Source of the DNA: an uncultured Atopobiaceae bacterium
GTDB taxonomy: Bacteria > Actinomycetota > Coriobacteriia > Coriobacteriales > Atopobiaceae
Reading direction: 5' to 3'
DNA length: 17,548 nt
Assembly: GCA_944321005.1 (NCBI GenBank)
Contig: CALUJT010000286.1
Span: 1 to 17,548, forward strand
Both the position numbers and the translations under genes were made by a program. The notes beneath the pieces were generated by a model. The model made no database searches. It was not told where the DNA came from and saw nothing but the letters and a program-made list of their open reading frames with translations. This document shows, piece by piece, positions 13,339-17,548 of the stretch (its first letter is position 1; the number at the start of each line of letters is the position of its first letter).

Positions 13339-15963
13339 CTAGAATCCGAAGTCGTCCACCGGCGCTATGGCCACCTCGACGCGGAACTCCTCCCGCCAGG
13401 CGACCTTCCCCGCAGCGTCCCGGCACACCAGGTAGTAGGGCACCCGCGAGGAGTACTCGACGCCTGGCTTCAAGGCAAGCTGCACCCGCAGCACGCGCGC
13501 CTGGTCGTCGGGGTCTCCGCTCGCGGCCGAGGCGCGCCGCGCGTCGCTCACGGGCCTGCCGTCGCCGTCCTCGAGCACGAGGTCGTACTCGGCGGCGAGG
13601 ACCTTGCCGCCCACGGGCTCCCGCTGCCAGAGGTCCACGCGGAAGATCGCGCTCGTCACGCGCCTGCCCGTGGAGAGCAGCGCCAGCGTCGCGGGCTCCT
13701 GCTCGGTGCGGGCCTTGGAGCGGTTGTCGCTGAAGCGCACCGTCACCACCGGCACGCAGAGCTCCTGCAGGCTCACACCGCCGTGCACGTAGCGCTCGCC
13801 TGGGCCGGCGCGCCTGATGCGCACCACCTCACGGGGCGCGACGCCCCAGAGCGGGGTGGAGCAGTCGTACTCGAGGGCGAGCCGCACGAAGGTCCCCGCC
13901 TCGGGGAGCTCCGTCGTGATCGCGTGGCGCCTGCCCGCGAAGGCAACGTCGGCGCCCACCTCCTTGAGGGACACCTTCTGCGCCTCGGTGAGCGGCCTCC
14001 TCGTGTAGAGGAAGCCGTGGTCGGCCGTCACGACCACGCGGTTGATGCGCAGGTCGTTCATGAGGACCTTCACCGCCGACACGAGGTCGTCCACGGCCTC
14101 GGAGCAGGCCGAGAGCACGCGATCCTCGGTCGGGTACTCCTCGCCCGTGGCGTCTATGAGGTTGTGGTAGACGTAGAGGACCCGCGCGTCGCCCACCATG
14201 GCGCGCCGGTCGGCGCGCCTCGCCGCCACGAGGTCCTTCGCCTGGACGGCGCGCGACCCCGGAATGGTGGCCTGGAGCACCCTCTCCCTGTTGGCGGTGC
14301 CGCTCGTTGGGATCCCGTCCGCGTAGGGGTGAGTCCCCTCGGACGGCCTGAGCTCGAGCGCCGAGTGCGGCAGCAGCGAGGCCATGCCGAACTCGGTGGC
14401 CGAGGGGAAGGCGGCCTGCATGGAGCCGAGCCTGACTGCGCCCTTGGTCTCGGCCGAGACCCGGTCGGCGAGCTCGGCGCCCACCTCGTAGCGCAGCGCG
14501 TCCGAGATGACGACCGCCACGCGCGTGGCGCCCGCGAGCTCGCGCTCCACCACGTCGGACCAGAAGCGGGACTGCCTAGGCACGTCGGGCACCGAGCCCG
14601 ACTTGAGCCACTGGGACTCCGCGCAGGAGACCCAGCAGGAGTTGACACCGGGGAGGAACCAGTTGAGGTAGAGCCCGTCCGCCCAGTCCGAGAGCGCGTC
14701 GAGCGCGTCGCGGAGGGAGTCGGGGGCGTCGGGATGGTCTCGCCGCGCGGAGTCGGCGGAGGACACCAGGTGGCGGTAGTCTGAGTCCATGCGGCACCAG
14801 TCCGAGGCGTAGGCGTCCCACGCCTCGGACGCCTTGGCGAGATGAAAGCCGCCCGCGTGGTCGCGGTTGAAGGCACGCATCCGCGCTGCCGCCTCGAGGG
14901 CATCCAGGAACGGGACGAGGCCCTCCCTCCACGAGAGGTCTCGCCTGCGCGCGACGGCCGAGAGCGCCTCGACACTGCGCTCGGCCCCGTCGGCGAGGCT
15001 CGTCATGAGCCTCGAGACGGCCTCCTCGCCCGTGCAGGGCAACACGTCGCTCTCCACCAGATCAGCAAGCTCGACGCCCCGCAGAAGGAAGGGCACGTCG
15101 GCATAGTCCTCCACGGAGCGCGCGACCTCCAGAAGCCACGCCTCGTCGGAGCCCTGCCACTCGCGCCAGAGTGCCAGGCACGCCTCCTCGCGGCCGCGCG
15201 CGACGAGGTGCGAGGCCGGGGCAAGCGCCCCCTCGGGGAGCGTGCACGAGAGCGCGGAGAGCGCGACGGTCGACGCGATCCGCTCTCGGTCGTCGAGCGG
15301 CCCCTCGTAGCCGAGGCGCACCTTCAGGAGCGAGGCCAGCGCCGCGTCGGCGCCATACTTGGAGAGCTCGTCGGGGAGGCCACCCCCCTCGAGCATATCG
15401 AGGAGCGCCCTCACGGTCGAGGCGAGCCCCGCGTCGGGGGCCCCGAGGCAGCAGGCGATCACGCCGCGGGCGACACGGGCCGAGTCCTCGGCGTGCGGCA
15501 GCATGCGCAGGAAGCGCTGGCGGCGGGCCTTGGCACGGAAGAACTCGGCGAAGCGGGCAAAGCCGTCGCGAGCTGCCCCGTCGGCCCCCATCTCGCCCAC
15601 GAGGAGCGAGAGCCAGTCCGCCTGGAAGTGCCCCGCCCAGAGCTCGACGTCGGCGATCCAGTCGTTCTTGAGAGCACCCCCGGAGATGTCAAACGCCCAG
15701 GGGACGTAGAGCAGCAGGTCCTGGTCGGTCGCGTCGCGCGAGACGGTTCGCTTGAGCTCGAAGGAGCCCAGCTCCCGCGCATCCACTGCACGCATGCCGC
15801 GTGTCGGACAGGCGATGGCGGACGGATCTTCCGCAATCGCCGCGAACTCCTCGGCGAACTCCGCATCCGGGTCGTGCCAGACGATCGCACGGCGGCGCTC
15901 GTAGTGCTCGAGCGGTGCGGCGAGGCGTTCCCTCAGCTGCCCTTTGATGTCGATCTCTGCCAT
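13339..15963 (-). CDS. pglZ: BREX alkaline-phosphatase-like protein PglZ (BrxZ), type A
   Basis: Core BREX component, 874 aa, normal length for type 1 PglZ. The alkaline-phosphatase-like metal site is visible: VVISDALRYE (Asp488), PSAT (521-524, with the candidate nucleophile Thr523), YHNLIDATGE (His600, Asp604) and VTADHGFLYT (Asp648, His649), then a C-terminal beta-rich domain. All expected metal ligands appear to be in place. The N-terminal region starts IDIKGQLRERLAAPLEHYER, typical of PglZ. The ATG is 2 bp after the pglX stop and uses AAGGTG inside the pglX end as ribosome site. Very high GC, close to brxL and unlike the 5' part of the visible pglX. The partner genes brxA, brxB and brxC are expected to the right, outside the window. 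Confidence 0.95.
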   Translation of the reverse strand: MAEIDIKGQLRERLAAPLEHYERRRAIVWHDPDAEFAEEFAAIAEDPSAIACPTRGMRAVDARELGSFELKRTVSRDATDQDLLLYVPWAFDISGGALKNDWIADVELWAGHFQADWLSLLVGEMGADGAARDGFARFAEFFRAKARRQRFLRMLPHAEDSARVARGVIACCLGAPDAGLASTVRALLDMLEGGGLPDELSKYGADAALASLLKVRLGYEGPLDDRERIASTVALSALSCTLPEGALAPASHLVARGREEACLALWREWQGSDEAWLLEVARSVEDYADVPFLLRGVELADLVESDVLPCTGEEAVSRLMTSLADGAERSVEALSAVARRRDLSWREGLVPFLDALEAAARMRAFNRDHAGGFHLAKASEAWDAYASDWCRMDSDYRHLVSSADSARRDHPDAPDSLRDALDALSDWADGLYLNWFLPGVNSCWVSCAESQWLKSGSVPDVPRQSRFWSDVVERELAGATRVAVVISDALRYEVGAELADRVSAETKGAVRLGSMQAAFPSATEFGMASLLPHSALELRPSEGTHPYADGIPTSGTANRERVLQATIPGSRAVQAKDLVAARRADRRAMVGDARVLYVYHNLIDATGEEYPTEDRVLSACSEAVDDLVSAVKVLMNDLRINRVVVTADHGFLYTRRPLTEAQKVSLKEVGADVAFAGRRHAITTELPEAGTFVRLALEYDCSTPLWGVAPREVVRIRRAGPGERYVHGGVSLQELCVPVVTVRFSDNRSKARTEQEPATLALLSTGRRVTSAIFRVDLWQREPVGGKVLAAEYDLVLEDGDGRPVSDARRASAASGDPDDQARVLRVQLALKPGVEYSSRVPYYLVCRDAAGKVAWREEFRVEVAIAPVDDFGF

Positions 15964-15965
15964 CC

Positions 15966-17546
15966 CTACTTCACCTTCGCCATGACGTCTGCGAACTTCG
16001 CGTAGTTCACCTTGAAGCCGTCGTCGAGGTCGATCTCGATCATCTGATCGGCAAGGTGGTGGAGTCTCTCTTCGAACTTGGTCACCTCGTCGAGCTGGGC
16101 GCGCAGGCGCTTGAGCTCCTTGTCGATGGCAGACTGCTCGCGCCTGCTGGCACCCTCACGCTCGCGCTCAAGATCCGTAATACGCGAGCGGTAACGCTCC
16201 TGGCGTTCGTGTACGTAGTCGGTGCGCACGCGCGCGAGCAAGTCCGGTGTATATCGGTGCATATAAATGAGCGCGCGAAAACCGCCCAGTTTGCCTGAGT
16301 CAATAAGCCAGTAAATTGGCAGCTTCCCAGCGTTCGTAGTCGTATAAACCGCACAATGATCAGAGAAGAAGTGACCCATAAAGTAGTCGCGAATTACTCT
16401 GCGAGGCGTGCCGGTTCCGCCGAGGGCATCAGCGATGAACTGTAGATTCTCTTCGAGCGTCTCAGACCCGTAAGCTTTTCGCAACCACTCGCAGAGCATT
16501 GCCACGATATCGTCGTCGAAGTACTCATCGTCGGTGATGGGCAGGATACCGTCACCGTCTGGCATATAGCGCGGGTGCGGCACTTGCGAAAGATACTCGG
16601 GCAAACCGTCTCCCTGGTTGGCAAGGACAAGCCCAGGTCTATCAAGTGAGTAACGACCAAACATACAGCCCACGGCGTAGGACAACAGCGACCTTACGTC
16701 ACGACCGAGGTCGGCAAGGCGGACCGACACCTTGTCATCCCCCACTTCGATGGACACTTCGCCTTCCATATGATAGATATGCGCAAAGATGGCGTTAAGC
16801 TGCTCCTCGTTTGACTTGAGTGTATCGAATCGGTCCTTGCATTCGGCAGTCCACAGCCCATATGCAGCTGAGATGCGGCTGCCTCTAACAAGAGGATGCG
16901 CAGAGAAATCCCACGACGTTTCAAACGAATCCCAGTCTACCCTTGCAATTCTGGTTAGCTGATCAACGATGGGTACAGTTATGTCAGTTTCAATAACTCC
17001 GCTCAGAATAGGATAGGAAGCGACCTGACCAACCTGGAAATCCAGTGTTGGCGAAAGCGCTTTCGCAACCTCATGACAAACAGAACTGTTCAGAAACGCT
17101 TCCAACTTGAACATTAGGTCACGATCTGCGAAGAATGCAGGGGCAACTTCGTTGAAGATGTCACCACTCGGCTTAAATCTAAATGCGAGCTGCCCACTCG
17201 AAATCTTTGACCAAGACACACACTCCCTGAAATAGAAGGCTTGGTTTTGCGGGCGAGCAGCCAATTGCCCAGATGCGTTTCTATAGCTCTTTATAGCCTC
17301 ACCATCGTTTGACCAATCGACTACAAATTCGCAGTTGCCATACCACTTCCTGAAAGACCCACCTTTATTGTGAGGAAACCATCTCTTGCGGGACTCTTGA
17401 GCCTCTTTCGCGTCCTTGGCATTCATGCAAAAGTGATTAAAAGGAACCTCCCACCAAAGCCTAAGAAACAGGTCCTTATTTCCCGTTCCGAGTCCTTTGC
17501 GAGGCTGAGCAATAGAGGTTAAGGGCCTTCCTTCAGCGAAAGCTCT
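15966..17546 (-). CDS. pglX: BREX adenine DNA methyltransferase PglX (BrxX), C-terminal part only
   Basis: The 3' 527 codons of a large N6-adenine methyltransferase that marks host DNA for BREX. The frame is open to the right edge, so the start and the catalytic NPPY domain lie outside. The segment RKGLGTGNKDLFLRLWWEV (17430-17500 region) is the conserved PglX signature after the methylase domain. The part used in target recognition follows, and a charged coiled-coil-like stretch (about 16060-16220, RITDLEREREGASRREQ) lies near the C-terminus. An internal Met at 17426 is not the true start because homology continues upstream. GC is clearly lower upstream of about 16260 than in the last 300 bp, hinting at a mosaic gene. 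It is followed after 2 bp by pglZ. Confidence 0.93.
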   Translation of the reverse strand, partial: RAFAEGRPLTSIAQPRKGLGTGNKDLFLRLWWEVPFNHFCMNAKDAKEAQESRKRWFPHNKGGSFRKWYGNCEFVVDWSNDGEAIKSYRNASGQLAARPQNQAFYFRECVSWSKISSGQLAFRFKPSGDIFNEVAPAFFADRDLMFKLEAFLNSSVCHEVAKALSPTLDFQVGQVASYPILSGVIETDITVPIVDQLTRIARVDWDSFETSWDFSAHPLVRGSRISAAYGLWTAECKDRFDTLKSNEEQLNAIFAHIYHMEGEVSIEVGDDKVSVRLADLGRDVRSLLSYAVGCMFGRYSLDRPGLVLANQGDGLPEYLSQVPHPRYMPDGDGILPITDDEYFDDDIVAMLCEWLRKAYGSETLEENLQFIADALGGTGTPRRVIRDYFMGHFFSDHCAVYTTTNAGKLPIYWLIDSGKLGGFRALIYMHRYTPDLLARVRTDYVHERQERYRSRITDLEREREGASRREQSAIDKELKRLRAQLDEVTKFEERLHHLADQMIEIDLDDGFKVNYAKFADVMAKVK

Positions 17547-17548
17547 AA

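Noticed and set aside
12022..14784. 920-codon plus-strand open frame
   Set aside because: It lies antisense to brxL and pglZ, whose motifs are clear. It is Arg/His/Val/Leu-rich with no recognisable domain, an artefact of GC-rich third positions.
14842..16005. 387-codon plus-strand open frame
   Set aside because: Antisense to pglZ, with low-complexity Arg/Glu/Ala composition and no domain.
1..17548. CRISPR array or tRNA attachment gene
   Set aside because: No regularly spaced repeats and no tRNA-like cloverleaf were seen by eye, including in the 1984-2166 and 3713-3904 gaps.

Overview
The window is high-GC DNA from what looks like an actinobacterium, possibly a Coriobacteriia member such as Collinsella, Olsenella or Atopobium. 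This rests on the GC-rich third positions, the TPP-riboswitch thi operon layout and overall style; no rRNA or tRNA is present to confirm it. It shows the junction between a housekeeping locus and an integrated, defence-rich element.

Left flank (1-1980, minus strand): a thiamine-precursor uptake operon. It has a TATAAT promoter, a clear TPP (THI-element) riboswitch, a GTG-started small thiamine-binding protein (MTH1187/YkoF type), an ABC permease, and a Tat-type lipoprotein substrate-binding protein cut by the window edge. The leader between aptamer and GTG start holds complementary segments that could form alternative stems, one of which covers the start codon.

Element start (about 1960-3712, plus strand): six copies of the hexamer TGGACT (both strands) sit between the thi promoter and a tyrosine integrase, and look like integrase arm-type sites. 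A short excisionase-like HTH gene follows. Between the two genes lie an inverted repeat and a tandem 10-bp repeat.

Defence island (5352-17548, minus strand, apparently one long transcription unit read right to left): pglX (5' end outside the window), pglZ and brxL, the 3' part of a type 1 BREX locus; then a sir2-herA pair; then an mcrB-mcrC type IV restriction pair. Gaps are 2-42 bp and two junctions overlap. BREX and SIR2-HerA look intact, but both Mcr genes are broken. mcrB carries an exact 20-bp tandem duplication that shifts the frame between its EVE-like and AAA+ domains. mcrC is cut after about 46 codons by an intact IS3-family element (3906-5351), and the rest of mcrC is missing.

The main points for follow-up are: the reversible-looking 20-bp lesion in mcrB; the independent loss of both McrBC subunits beside intact BREX; SIR2-HerA as a compositionally distinct module coupled behind brxL; and integrase-site repeats that reach into the thi promoter. 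All components belong to known families, so I see no wholly new system. The arrangement and the lesions are what stand out.
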